The translations under genes and the position numbers were made by a program. A stretch of 64,000 bases of DNA from positions 24,735,369-24,799,368 of the forward strand of contig OX344754.2 of assembly GCA_947034885.2 (NCBI GenBank), in the 5' to 3' direction. Source of the stretch: Thuidium tamariscinum. Taxonomy: Eukaryota; Streptophyta; Bryopsida; Hypnales; Thuidiaceae. The notes under the pieces were generated by a model that saw nothing but the letters and a program-made list of their open reading frames with translations, did not search any database and was not told the origin of the DNA. Positions 13,408 to 25,623 of the stretch are shown here, in pieces. How positions within the stretch are numbered: the first letter of the stretch is position 1; each line of letters begins with the position of its first letter.

Positions 13408-14252
13408 CCCTTAAATGCACATGCATCCACTTTTTGGATGCACCTTGGTCAACCTCAATTGTAACTTTCAAACTAAGAATGTTTGGAATTTGATGTAAAC
13501 TAAGAAAATGAAGCTTGCCAAGTTTTCTTTTTATTCAATTTTGAAATTTTGAAAAATGTCAAAAATCAGAAAAATTATTGCAATTGAAAGCTCAATGTGT
13601 TCAAATCCAAATATCACAGTATTGTGTGTTTTTAATTTATTTTTAATTTATTAAGAATGTATTTTAAATTTGAACTATTGAAAATTATGATTCCCATTCT
13701 ATCTCTCATTTATGGCAAAAAATGCAGACTATTGTAATATATATCCTAATTGATATCATTTTATTTCCACCTTTAGCTTTAAAAAATCATTAAAATTTGA
13801 TTTTTACATCAAGATAATTGAAAAAATCAGCATAAATAGAAAATGCATTTTTCCAATATCAAATTTTATATGTCAATAAAAAAGAGGATAAATTTGGTTT
13901 GATAGTTGAATTTGACTTCAAGGTCTTTGTTGTGCTTGTTTTGGTTGTAAGAAATAAAATAACCGATTGAAAAATTTTCACACTAGTTTCCATGGCTACT
14001 TATACCTCTTGAAAAAATTTCAAATAATCTAGACTATTTTTTCTATTTTTACTTATTTATATTCATTTTTTGCAACAAAAATGATAACAATTGCAATTTT
14101 TCACAAAACTAATTGAAATTTCTTGTATTGATATACAATTTATAGTTTCATGTGATTAAAATATAAGATTGTTCTTTAAACACAATTTAGATGTCAATGT
14201 TGTGCTCAAATATGAAGTTTGACCATTTCACAATGGATCAAGACGTTAAGGG
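13408..14252. mobile_element. TTAA-flanked element, copy 3
   Basis: TTAA at 13404-13407 and 14253-14256, with ends CCCTTAAATG and the inverse of CCCTTAACG. The interior is AT-rich with no open frame of note. The TTAA target and CCC terminus point to the piggyBac superfamily. Confidence 0.7.
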
Positions 14253-14642
14253 TTAATAGGGTATTGAAATGGAAGCTATCACATACTTGAAATACTTGAG
14301 GTATATTTCAAATATATTTTAATTATATATGAATTGGGTATATAGTGATGCATTGAATTGTTAGGGTTTTGATGTACCGAAATCTTCAAGATCTAGATGA
14401 ACTTGGATGTTTACTTCAAACTTTAGTAAACTTTGAAGCTCTCTACAAGGAGGGTTGTATGGGCAAGAAGAAGTGCATGGGCTTTGTTTTGTGGGGTTCC
14501 AACCTATGGCTAAATGGAATATCAACTCTAACAATTCCTTTTTAATCTACCAAAACTACTAGAAAAGTTTCAAAAAAAATACACATATGGCAACTAATAA
14601 TTGGAATGTCATTCTATATCTTTAAAAATAGTATGGCATAGT

Positions 14643-14880
14643 CATCCAACAACTACTCCATCTCCATTATCCGTAGCACCTGGTCTAAATAACCCACCTC
14701 TAGTTGGATTATTACTAATATAATCATGAAAAGCTAATTTTTTTGGAATTTGAGACCAAGCTTTAGATAAACTAAGATTTTCATTTTTACTAGAATGAAT
14801 TCTTTGATCTATTTCTCGTTGAAAAATCCTTGATCCCATTGATAATGAGTAGGACCAAATAATTCGATTGGAGTTGTAGC
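14643..14880 (-). pseudogene. psbB: Plastid-derived psbB (CP47) fragment in nuclear DNA (NUPT)
   Basis: On the minus strand the translation runs through [18 protein letters not shown], then, after a 1-nt loss in a T run, [36 protein letters not shown] and [14 protein letters not shown]. This is the stretch of the photosystem II CP47 protein before its conserved GDGIAVGWLGH motif. Only about 80 of roughly 508 residues are present, with a frameshift and many substitutions ([15 protein letters not shown] for FRAGAMDNGDGIAVG), so it is an old nonfunctional plastid transfer. It lies between two TTAA-flanked elements inside the CACTA element. Confidence 0.88.
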
Positions 14881-14968
14881 AAAACAACATGAAAATTATT
14901 AAATTTCAAAACAATTATGAATTTAAAATTTAAAATTTATTTTGACTTTAACCGTAGCAAATTATTAA

Positions 14969-15906
14969 CCCTAAAGCTCTTCGATGTTCATATTCTGGAC
15001 AATGAACAAAAGGCTTCAAAATGTTGTAGAGTCCCACAAACTTCTCATTCATCCTGGAATGTAATACTTGAATCCTGATAACACAACCTTCTTTAACCTT
15101 GGAGTGCATCAGCATTCAATTTCTAGACAATGAACAAAATAAAAATAAGTTTCCTTTATCATAATTGGATGGATGAAAGTCATCTTATTTGTGGATGTAC
15201 TCCATCAAGTTTTTATTCTATCTCATAGTAGGATTTGGTATAACTAGAATTTATCGTACTGTGAAAATCACAAGGTCCTTTGTAATATTGCATTTCTACA
15301 TTTTGTGATATTACATAGTTATAATGACCATTTCAATTTTGTGATATCACATAGTATTAAATGTGATATTATAGAGGTAATTGATATTATGAATGTTAAG
15401 GTTTTTTTGGCTTCACATTTCATTTCACTTTCACATTCTATGAATTTCAAGGTATTTCAAATTCTAATGAAAAATTGATGAAAATAATATATTTAATGTG
15501 TAGCAAAGCAAGTGCCAACTGCAAATGTGGAAGTTTGTCCAGTCAAAAATTGCATTGATTTTAGTTTAAAATTGGATTTGCAAAAATGAGGTCATAGATG
15601 TAAAGACCACAAACAATTCAAAAGATCACCATGTAAAGAAAACCTCATTTCAAATCCATTCTAACAAGTTTTACTCCAAAAATGATAATATTTTGCTTGT
15701 AATCGAATTTAGAATAATTTTTTCCTTTCAAAATTTATTGAAAAACATTGGTCATAGCAATGGTGAATCGAATTGTATAGATGGAATTTGAAACTCAAAA
15801 TCTACAACTCTTATTTGTATATCAAGTGCAAAATATTCTTCTACACAGTACTTTATAATGATTTTTCCCAAGTAGTCAATTTGGAGATGCATCCGGATGT
15901 TTAGGG
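14969..15906. mobile_element. TTAA-flanked element, copy 4
   Basis: TTAA at 14965-14968 and 15907-15910; ends CCCTAAAGC and the inverse of CCCTAAACAT. About 938 bp, noncoding. A partly repeated word (TTCTAGACAATGAACAAAA) occurs near 14990 and 15120. Confidence 0.65.
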
Positions 15907-18900
15907 TTAATGACCAATTTCATGAAATTCCAGTAAATAATATTGTTTTAGAAAGATACTAGCAAAAATGTGAAAAAAAATCAGAAAAGGATTGAGACTT
16001 TAAGGGTAAATGTGCCTTGCCTTGGTGGTCAAATCCGTCCCAGTTATCTAGGAGCCTCAGAAATGTTAAGCTTATGTGACTTATGTCAATGGCGTCGAAG
16101 GAGTAGATGTCCCTCCATGCAGCGTGCCTGGCTGAACCGATACCTGCGTGGATAGCTTTCAGGCTAGACGGGAGCTAATGCACACTTCAGTCTTCGTCTA
16201 CGATGGGATTCAATATTCTCTGCGGCGCAATTCCGCCTTCCTGGACTCCGGGTACATTGCGCTCACTCGCTGGCTTCCCGCTGCACTGCTCTGGTGGAGC
16301 TAAGTTTCATCGGATTTGATCTCCAATTGAGGTCAGTTCGCTTTGCAATCTTTGTAGCAATGGAGTGCAAGCCTGTGAGTCCCTCTTACCGGTAGAGTTG
16401 GCGCTTTGTTTTGTTTTGTTCTTGTAAGCTTATTCCCCGACCAATTCTTCGATGCGTAGGTTTTGCACGTCACAGCGACGTTTGTCACAGGGATTGCACA
16501 AAATCTCGCAGCGAATTGACAAGAAATCGGCACTTTATTTCAAGAACCCTAATCCCTCACCTCTGATCCAAATTCGGCACGTTTGAATTTTTCTCTCCGG
16601 AGAGTCTCCAAAATTTGAGAAGTTAATAGGGTTGGCGTTACTTTTGCAAAGGTGGATTTGTCCAGGAGGGGGAGAGAAGGCAGTGCTGATTCCAACAATG
16701 TAGTCGCTTTGTGCGACAGTTTCTGTTGCGCCGTGTAGCAATGTGAAGATGACAGAAGCCACTTTGTCTTCCGTGCAATGCAGCTCCTCTCTCCTTATTT
16801 ATGTTAAGCTCTGAGGAAAGAATCCTATTCTCCTTTGTTTTACAGCTTTCCTCTCTTTGGTGTTTCTACTGTAAATCTTTAAATGGTGATCCATGCTGAG
16901 AAGCAGCGTGAGCTGTTATGTAGTCAATATCAGCGAAGAACCAAGGCAAGCTTGTGGAACCAGTCAAGGAACTTGATGTAGCTCTGACTCAGGTATTGAA
17001 CTACTTGAACGGTGTGTCATAGTGTATTGTAATCTTTTTCGTCTTCATTTTGTTCCATCGGATTTGTGATGTGCTAGCAGCATGTTTAGATACGGTGGAT
17101 AGCTTGGTATGTTTCACAGATTCTGGTGATGTGCTGAAATTGTTCCATTGTTTTGCAGGCAACAAAAAGTAGTAGTGTGCCCCAATTTGGGATTCAACAT
17201 TTGAACTCAATGCGAGGAAATGTACGGATGGAGTGACGCGAGAGATGCATTAGGGTAGAAGCGCCAAATCTGTCGAGGTACAATTTGTTGGCTGTGGAGG
17301 CTGGAAGCTATGCATCATCGTTTGCTACCATAGAAGCTAAGCTACCCTGAGGAAGTGGGAACCCTAACTTGGTGTAGCTGTCTTACTTGAAAAGCGAGCC
17401 TCTGACCTGCATGTTGTGAGAGAGTGAGAGGAAGGAGGAAAGGAAATGAGGTAGTGAAGTTTGCAGGTTGGCTTTAAAAGAGTACCAAAGGGTAAGCGTA
17501 ACTTAGCAAGAACTTGCACGCGACGGACACTCCATCGAGCTCCACGCTTGTTAATCCTTCCCTTCCCAGATTCATTGCCATTCCACTTGCACTTCTTGTC
17601 CCTCAGTCGCCATCTTCTCCTCGTACTCATCACCCAGGCACAAGCGCCATCGCAACTGCGGTTTCACCTTTGCCAACATTCCTCATTGAGGTTCACTCGT
17701 ACGTCTTTGAATTCCCTTGTGTCAGATTCCATTTAGACGTACCTTGTAAATTTGCTTTGTACAATTTCTCCCACGCGTAAATCGTGATGGACTTTGGTTC
17801 TGGCGGGGGCTATTTCTAGAGGCAGTGGTTCTTCGGATTTGGTCTAGATTTTTGGAAGTGGTGAAGTTGGAGAGGAGTGAGTAGTGGAGTGTTGAAATTT
17901 CTGTCATTGGGTTTGAGAGGTTTAGTTGGGATTCAATTTGGAATTTGAACGGTTTCAGGGTGAGAGGGAGGATCGCACATGCTCTGCTCGAAACAGTATT
18001 TCTTGCTGTTTCGATTTTGTAGTACTGAGAAAGTCGATTGAAATGTGTGGAACAGGTTTTGATCTTGGGGAATTGCAAATTTGGGATTCCTCTGTCCAAT
18101 CAAATCTCGGGGTGAGTCGCTGTGACCTACAATTGATTGTTTTCCAGTGGGAATAATTTCTGCTAGAAGCGTGACGTTTTTCGGTGATGTAGACTATCAC
18201 TGACTTGTAAGCGCCGTGATTCTCTTTGAGTAGCAGCTGAGCCCCAAGGTGTAGAGCATGACAATCATCTCATACTCTGCATTTGGAGATTGTAGGCAGC
18301 AGATTCACAGGTGGTTTTTCCTGCTTATCGTATTCGTCTCTCGTCGAAAAACCCTATACTGCCTGCGCGCGTTCCTATATTCTCCAAGTTTTTCCAGTAT
18401 CATCTAGTTTCTAGCTGCTTTGGTCGTGAGAATGCTCTGAAATTTAATACGGAGATGTTAGCATGGATTTTGTGACTCTTCAAACTCCATGAAGTTGCAG
18501 TTAGTCTAGCTTGCTGATTGGTCCCATGAAAAGACCAAACCATGCATGAGAGAGGGATTCAAGCAAACCGGAGCATCACTCACCGGAGAAAGAAGGAACA
18601 CAGGAAAATTGAATCGACGCTGCATCATCCCCGATCCAACAGTATTCCAAATCCAAGACCGATTCTCATACGGCGCGAATTCCGCCTGCGGCAAATTGTA
18701 CGTCATCGGATTCCCCAATCTCGAAACCCTCGCTGCTTCCATTTGCGACTAGCACCCCAACCACGTTTTTATCATCATCGAAACGATTCACAAATAGCAC
18801 CGTATTGAATAGATTGTTGCCCATTTGAGCAACTGCTGACTAGTTCTCTTGTTTACCACTGCATTGCATCATAAGGTGGGGGTCGGAGGTTGTGGCGTTT

Positions 18901-19981
18901 CTTCACTAGGTGTGCGTGGAAATTGACCTAAGCGTGAATTTTCTTTCTGTTGCATTGTTCTTAATTTTCTTGATCCCGTTTGGATGTTGTGGGGAGCTTT
19001 TGTTTTGTGCTTGAGATTAGTTGTGGAGGTTTGAAATCGAAAGGATTTTAAGGATGGTGCGCGAGGTTGCAAAAGAGAGGATTTCGAAGTTTGGAGGGGT
19101 TTAGAGTGGGAGGGATTTGTTTGTATGATTCGGAGGTTTTAAAGAGGTTGTCAATTCGGTGTCAAACGTGCATTGTTCTTCCTGGTTATGTGAAGTGTAT
19201 CAGAAGGTAGAGTCGAGGTTTAGTCGTTTAGTGTGTGAGGTTTTGCTGCAGAGCATACGATTTTGGAGTGGTTTTGGAATCTTGTAGTGAAAGGGATTAT
19301 ATTATCACCTATGATCCGGGGCTTCAATTTAGCAGTGTCATTGTCTTTGAAGAGGGAGTCGATTCTGTATTGTGTACACCCGGTTCAGGTATCGAACATG
19401 CACTGTTCTATCCCTGTTCGTGGAAGTGTGCAGGGACTAGTTCAAAACCATTCGAGTCACAAAGTAAAACTAATCCTTTTTAATTAACATGTAGTAATTA
19501 TTCAGAAAATTATTAATATGTAAATCTATGAAATGTGTCTATTGCTTGTCAAAAAATCAAATTGAAATTAAACAGACTATTTCCTCTACAGGATCTATTA
19601 CTTTGAACTGCAATGACTAAAAAATAATGAAGATATTTGTCACAAAATCATGTTGATGAATTAAGGAATTCACAATGTAAAGTTCCAATGGTTTTGTAGA
19701 TTTAGTAAACAAACTAATGGTATTTTGAATGATTCTCATCTTGTAATGTAAGGTTAGCAATGCTTTGAATTGTGTAAGAGAGTGTCCCTCTTAGGTGAAG
19801 AGTGCTGGTGTGGGAATCACTGTCCAGGTTGAGTGGGCTTTATCGTAGTTGCATATCCCATGTCCATTGATTTTATGCTCATTTCAGAATTCATTCAGGT
19901 ATTTTAGGATGACTACATGGCTGCATACTTTGAGCATTGAGATTGAGGGCTGGTTTGTTTTGTTGTCATTTTTCTTCACAG
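15907..19981 (+). other. GC-richer leader of the captured gene block; no exon identified
   Basis: Base composition rises sharply from about 16000 compared with the AT-rich flanks and stays higher through about 28500. It precedes the first recognisable JMJD5 exon, so it may be the promoter, 5' UTR, first exon and first intron of that gene. Several overlapping frames of 60-125 codons exist (for example 17461-17736, 17722-18099 and 18546-18752), but none matches a family I know. The one at 18546-18752, ending KLYVIGFPNLETLAASICD, reads most like real protein. Confidence 0.45.
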
Positions 19982-22251
19982 GTACGCAATGAAGGGTTGC
20001 TGGCCTTGCAAAGAAGGCCTGGCGTGTGACGAGGAAGCTGCAGAAGCTGCATATGAGTTAGCGTGGGAGGAGTTACACGCAGGGCCCTGGCAAAGTGTGT
20101 CTTTTGTTTGGCGTGATGCCTTTTCTCTCTCCTGCTTGTCCTTGGCGTCGTGCCATCACCGAGCCAACCGGCCTGTAGAGTCTCTGAAAGTTCTGGATCT
20201 TGGAGTGATCATGGGGACCCACGATTTCGTAAGGAAATTGACACTTACCTCAGCAGCATTGGGCCGGCGATAGGCACAGCCAAGGGCCTTGGCACGTTAA
20301 ATGGTGCTAATCAAGGGAGTCATCAGCAAGTAGCATCGCCGGATGTGCTTCTGCGAAAGAAGAAAGAAGGGCAAGTGCTACATGAGGTGTAGGCAAGTGC
20401 TAAACTTCTTTTATTTTACCCATGTTGTGCACTTTCTTGATGGCGTTTTAATGTGGTTTGCTTTCTTGTATTTAGGATGAAGTTAGACCAGGGGCGGAGC
20501 TAGTTCCTATCTCAATTAGGAGGCTTCAAATTTGTTGTTGGAGCATTTTAATGCTATTGACTGTCAAATTTGAATGCTATCATATTCCTAGTCGTGCCTC
20601 GTGTGAAACCGCGTATGTGTATTCCGAATATGTGGAAGGCACAATTTTCTCTTTCATATCATCATATCTCTGTTTATCATTTATCTGGAATAGTAAGAAT
20701 TTCTGGCACTGTTCGTGAATTTTCACATTTCATTAGCATTCTTGATGACCTGTCGTAGTGAGAGGTGTAAGACACTGATAGGAAAACGTTCTGATAATGT
20801 CAGGAGCTGAATGCTCTACCGGCAGGCTCTTTGCGGGGCATTTTGGTAGATAAAAGAAGCTGCCCTTCACTGGAAAGTTTTCTTCGTGATTCTTTTCTGC
20901 CTGGAGTACCAGTAGTAATCTCAAATTCGATGAATCACTGGCCTGCTATGAGAAAGTGGAATGACATCACCTATCTTCAAAAGATCGCTGGGCATCGCAC
21001 CGTTCCGGTAGAGGTAAGTTCTGACTATTTTCTCCCTCCTCATGTCTTCACGATCTATTTACTAGACGCAATTTTTTGTGGGGGATCTCACCGGATGACG
21101 GAACAAGATGAATTTGATTACGCCAAAGTCTTTCTCTCTATGCTCTCTTCCCCTTTTAAATAATCGGCGTCCTGCTTGATGGATTTTTTTGGGCCTTCGG
21201 TGACTTCTTCAGAAATCATGGCCGATGAAAGACCGTGTGTTCCCTTTGATTGATAGTTTTGGAGTAAGCAGTCTATAATTTGTGGTATTTCCCTCTGGGC
21301 TTAGTAATTTGAACTTGTGGCAATCAGGGCAGGTGGGAGAACACTATCTTGCTTCAGATTGGAAGCAGGAGCTGATGACTCTTTCCCAATTTTTAGAGAG
21401 ATCTCTCGGTCATTCTGATGCTCAAGCCACCAGTCGGCCGTATCTTGCCCAGCACCCACTTTTTGAGCAGGTATGAAGTGTGCAAGAGATATTATGTCTG
21501 GTCTCCTCTTTCGTGTGACATTGTTTTTGTAAACTCTTATACACTAGTAGAAAATTGTGCGGATTTCAACACAAGCAACCCAACATTCTTGTTTCCTGTA
21601 ACGCGAAAACATCAAGTTCAACACAAAATTTGCATTGAACTTGATGTTTTTGCGTTATAGGAAACAAGAATGTTGGGTTGCTTGTGTTGACATCCGCACA
21701 GTTTTCTACTAGTGATATGATGTAATCATGGTGTTTTGGATTAGATGTTTGGTAGCAGGGTGGATTGCTGGTGCAATTTGTTGTTGCGATTGTAAGAAGT
21801 TATCTGGTTTATCAACCCAGATTCCAGAGCTGCAAGCAGACATAGTTATCCCAGACTATTGTTCTGTCGGAGGTGGTGACCTTCAATCCATAAACGCCTG
21901 GTTGGGCCCTGCTGGAACGATAACTCCTTTACATCATGACCCCCACCACAATCTTCTAGCACAGGTATGAATTGAATGCACTGGACACTCTTGCTTTTCA
22001 AATTAAGTCAGCACGTGGCACGCATCTGGGAGCTGTTTAAAATTTTGGTCGCATGAGAGTAATTTGAGAACCTGCTTTAGAAAGAAGTCTTCTTTTTATG
22101 TTTACCTTCATCTGCACTTGTGAACAAATTAGTTGATTGCATCCTTGTGGTCCTCCAGGTGGTAGGTCGGAAGTATGTACGACTATATTCACCAGAAACC
22201 TCTCATAGACTTTATCCGTACACTGAACAGATGCTTTGCAACTTTCCTGAG
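19982..22251 (+). pseudogene. JMJD5: JMJD5/JMJ30-type JmjC protein gene, truncated and frameshifted
   Basis: JMJD5 (KDM8; plant JMJ30) is a nuclear Fe(II)/2-oxoglutarate-dependent JmjC oxygenase. Exons: 19982-20386, 20804-21013, 21333-21470, 21821-21964 and 22159 to about 22251. The first gives AAEAAYELAWEELHAGPW and VWRDAFSLSCL, the family's helical N-terminal part. The second has PVVISNSMNHWPAMRKW and GHRTVPVE, the third VGEHYLASDWKQELMTL, the fourth [14 protein letters not shown] with the iron-binding His (21932-21934) and Asp (21938-21940), the fifth VVGRKYVRLYSPE. The first exon needs a frame change at about 20214 (one G short in a G run) and probably another near 20030. After the fifth exon a stop follows, and the C-terminal part with the second iron-binding His and WWHYV-type motif is absent; thimet oligopeptidase sequence begins within about 30 bp. 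Hence a captured, dead fragment. Confidence 0.9.
21542..21714. mobile_element. Palindromic CACTA-type MITE in a JMJD5 intron
   Basis: 173 bp, almost a perfect hairpin: ends CACTAGTAGAAAA and the inverse, arms of about 80 bp, flanked by ATA (21539-21541) and ATA (21715-21717). The 3-bp duplication and CACTA terminus fit the CACTA superfamily. The terminal sequence is the same as that of the 1.8-kb element at 32001-33783, which may belong to the same family. It lies between the third and fourth recognised exons and spares both splice sites. Confidence 0.9.
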
Positions 22252-22282
22252 AATCTTGCGAGATTATGAGGCGTTTCTACAG

Positions 22283-23315
22283 GTGAACTATGAGAATGTG
22301 ATTGCACCATTGGCAATTCTAGAGTCAGAGGAGTTTGCTTTGGTTCAAAGTTGTGTATTTCCTGCCCTGGTGTCGACTTCGAAGGAAGTTCGAGATGCCA
22401 GTTCTAAAGCGGAGAAGAGAATTGATGCCTACAATGTAAAGTGCAGGTAGTTATGTATTTCAATGTTAGTTTGCAGTCTAATGTGTCTTATGTGCTGTAT
22501 GAAACTCTTGATGTGTTTTATTGGACGCACGTGAAGCCGTGTAGTGGGATGTCTTGCGCGAAGATGTATACCGTGTTGTGAAGGCCTTCGCTGAGAAGGC
22601 CGATCCTTTGAGCCCTCAAGCCCAGCGATTTGTGGACCATTTGGTGAGTCCCTTCCTTTCACGTTTTCCCGTAATTAGGGTGGCTACTACGTTTTATAGT
22701 AGAGTATACTATCTACGTCACTATAAGCAATTTAACATACTCAGGACTGTGATTCTTTGGAGGTCACTATGGAGCTGTAGAGAGATACCTTTGGGTACTA
22801 GAAACAATCTGTTGAGATCGATTTTTTTGCTCACTGTGTACGAATTCAACATGAGTCAGTACAAGAGACGAGGTCAGTTCCCTAATATCGTGTTCTTCAT
22901 AACCCGTTCGGTTTGGAATTAGTTGTGCGTAAGGTTTTCCAAGAACAACAACATAAAGTAGAGGCTCCATCAGCCATACAGTACATTTGAGGCTCCATTG
23001 ACCGTACATGTGAACTTTGATTTGTGCGAAGTGTGAATGGAACCTCTTCCTTGTATTGTGATTGAAAACTTTACATTATATACGATCTTTACTCCTCACT
23101 AGTGGATCCGATCTTATGCATCTCCTTTGCTGCAGGTCAGAGATTACGAGAGATTGGGTTTGAACTTATCTGCAGACATTAGGAGGAAGGTCGAGTTTTT
23201 GAAGACCACCATTGGCGAGCTGTGCATCGAATTTCAGCAGAATATGAATGAAGAGAATCGTCGCCTCTACTTCACTGAAAGTGATCTAGCAGGATTACCT
23301 GCGGACTTCATTAAG
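22283..23315 (+). pseudogene. Thimet oligopeptidase (M3 metallopeptidase), internal fragment
   Basis: Three in-phase exons: 22283-22435 (VNYENVIAPLAILESEEFAL and FPALVSTSKEVRDASSKAEK), 22545-22643 (LREDVYRVVKAF, LSPQAQRFVDHL) and 23136-23315 (VRDYERLGLNLSADIRRKVE, LCIEFQQNMNEENRRL, LAGLPADFIK). This is the N-terminal helical region of M3A oligopeptidases, which degrade short peptides in cytosol and organelles. The 144 codons are uninterrupted, but the family is about 700 residues: the extreme N-terminus and the whole catalytic part with the HEXXH zinc motif are missing. It directly follows the truncated JMJD5 piece and directly precedes RecQ on the same strand, so it is an internal slice joined between two other genes. 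Confidence 0.9.
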
Positions 23316-25515
23316 GTCATACTTCTGTAGGAATTTAATCTTGCCTGGGACTTCTGTGAGACTTGAAAATTGCAAGCACAGAGTCAGTGTTGTAAGATCA
23401 AGTATTTTATAGATAATGATTCTTGTGTGGCTCGTCTTTGTAGCCTGTTCTGCGTTCACGTGGGGTTTCTAAAGCCTTTTTCTTTCTTCACGAACTTGCT
23501 CGTGATAGCGAGGGCAAGCTATCACGAAAATATTGTCGTCGGAAATCAGTCCAAAAGTATAAGAAAACAACGCTGGAGGATGGCGAGGTTCATATGGCTA
23601 TGGCGGAAGGTGACAGCAATGTGGACACAAGCGTTGGGCCCAGCAAGCGGAAATCGGTGAAGTGGAATCAAGCGGGCATGGATCCCGAAGGTCCGAAGTC
23701 CACTTCGTTGTGGGTTGACGAAGGTTGGTATGACAAGCGTGTCGTCAGTGTGGAGAACACGAAGGACACTTCCCCTGTGGAGGACTTCTCCCCTGCGCTG
23801 TCTATCTCTCCGGAGGAGCTAAAGAATTTGAAGGAGGCCGCTCTTGGTGACCCCTGCGAAGCGAATTTGTTGACAGTCTTGGAGCCTGTGTTTGGGTACA
23901 AGGCTTTTCGCAGTGGGCAGTTGGTTGCTATTCAGCGTGTGCTGGCGATGGAGTCCACTTTGCTGGTGCTTCCCACTGGGGCAGGGAAGTCTCTCACCTA
24001 TCAGGTTCGTGCTCTTCTCGCCTTGTCGGATCTGAAACCCGAAACTCTCGGAGCCTCATCATCTCATCTCTTGCGCTTGAGGGAGAGGATACTATGTAAG
24101 GCAAGCATTTTAATGTTCTCAGGAGAGTGGTTATTGGGAGATCGATGTAGCGCCGTGGAGAGATCAGTATGCGTACAAGACTGAAATCTGTGTAGATCAA
24201 ACATTTGTTTTTGTGAATGAATTTCTTATGCAATTTCGAAGGAGGTTCTAGACCAGTGCAAGTGCCAGTTGACAACCCCGTTTCTGTTGAAAGATCATTG
24301 GCCGTACACATTAGCTAAGTCAATTGAAGGTCGGCTGTCTGAATAGATGAGTAGCGGTTGGTGAGATGTGAGAAAGTCTCTCTTGGTTCTAGTATCGTCT
24401 ACCTCACTGTAAATACGTCTTTTGGTAAGCAGCTCCCAGCGTATGTTCTACCGGGACTCACTTTGGTGATTAGTCCATTGGTGGCGTTCATGGCGGACCA
24501 GCTGCAACACCTTCCTCCGTTGTTGCCTGGAGGTCTTATCAATAGTTCTCAGGTATGGGCTTTTTTATTGTATGGCTAAAACCGCTGAAGGATCAAGAAT
24601 TCTTGATTTGAATATGCATTGCTTTGAACATTGTTTCGCTGAATACCAAGCAATTGTGGGGATACTGATCAGGTGTTCAATCTGATTGCAAAGCACTAGT
24701 GAGAGCACTGAAGTAATGAGTCGACTTCTTTCTTGTCAAATTAAGGTTCGTTTTATGGCTATCTTTATGACCAACTGCACCATGTACATTGTCATGATTC
24801 TTGGAATGCTGGTGTGAGTTTGAATCTCTTGCCTGCATTTACTGGAGTTTGTATTAGTCTCTCATCTATGTCACACAATGACAGTGTATAGGAGTTTTTG
24901 GGCTAGCCCTTATGGGAAGGGCTGTCACAACCTCTGTCTGTGAATTTGTGCCAAGCATGAAGCTCACCAAAACCATTGAATACTGATTAGCGTGTATTAA
25001 CAGTATTCCTTTGTTTTCTTGCATTGAAGGTGCTATTCATATCGCCAGAGCGTTTGTTCAGCGGTAGTTTTCTGTCTGCTCTGGACTCTCTCCCTGAAAT
25101 CTATCTGGCAGTGGTGGATGAGGCTCACTGCCTTTCCGAATGGTGAAACATTTGCCTTCCGAATCCAGTTGTGTGCACAGTTAGTGATTATGAGCCTCAC
25201 GCTCCTTAGAAGTTGTGTTATCACTAGTCATAGACTGACTCACCTGCTTTTGTCCTTCACTATGTCTGCTTTCAATGTGAGCTGACCCTTGTTTCATCTC
25301 TCCAGGTCACACAACTTTCGACCTTCATATAACAGTCTTGGCAACATACTGAAGAAGCGTTTGCTTGTCCCGTGCGTTCTAGCCTTGACGGCAACAGCTA
25401 CCAAAGAGACAGAGTGTTCCATCATCAAAGCCCTTTCTATTCCTTCATCAGGAATTGCGCAAGCATCTGCTGTTCGCCAAAATCTTCATCTATCTGTCTC
25501 GCGACCTTCACATCG

Positions 25516-25623
25516 GCAAGTTATATTAAAATCATTTTTCTGATGCAAACTGTATGATAGTGCGAATCCAGAAAGATTTTCGGAATTGAATTGCTGCATC
25601 TGATGATCTGTTCCTCTTCACAG
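25516..25623 (+). other. GC-AG intron in the RecQ gene
   Basis: Only a GCAAGT donor (25516 on) joined to the CAG acceptor at 25621-25623 keeps frame, giving SRPSHRRRDLLALL across the junction. The nearby GT at 25520 would break the frame. GCAAGT is the usual sequence of natural GC donors, so this is likely original rather than decay, unlike the GCAGCC donor at 26576. Confidence 0.65.

Noticed and set aside
14643-14880. Window (or part) from a plastid genome
   Set aside because: Only one decayed psbB piece is present, with a frameshift, inside clearly nuclear transposon DNA.
17461-18099. Overlapping frames of 88-125 codons on both strands
   Set aside because: Several overlap in different frames in GC-richer DNA, none has a recognisable motif, and they precede a gene where promoter/5' UTR is expected.
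23990-24311. Minus-strand 105-codon frame opposite the first RecQ intron
   Set aside because: Shadow of the RecQ region; the sense strand has the conserved helicase motifs.
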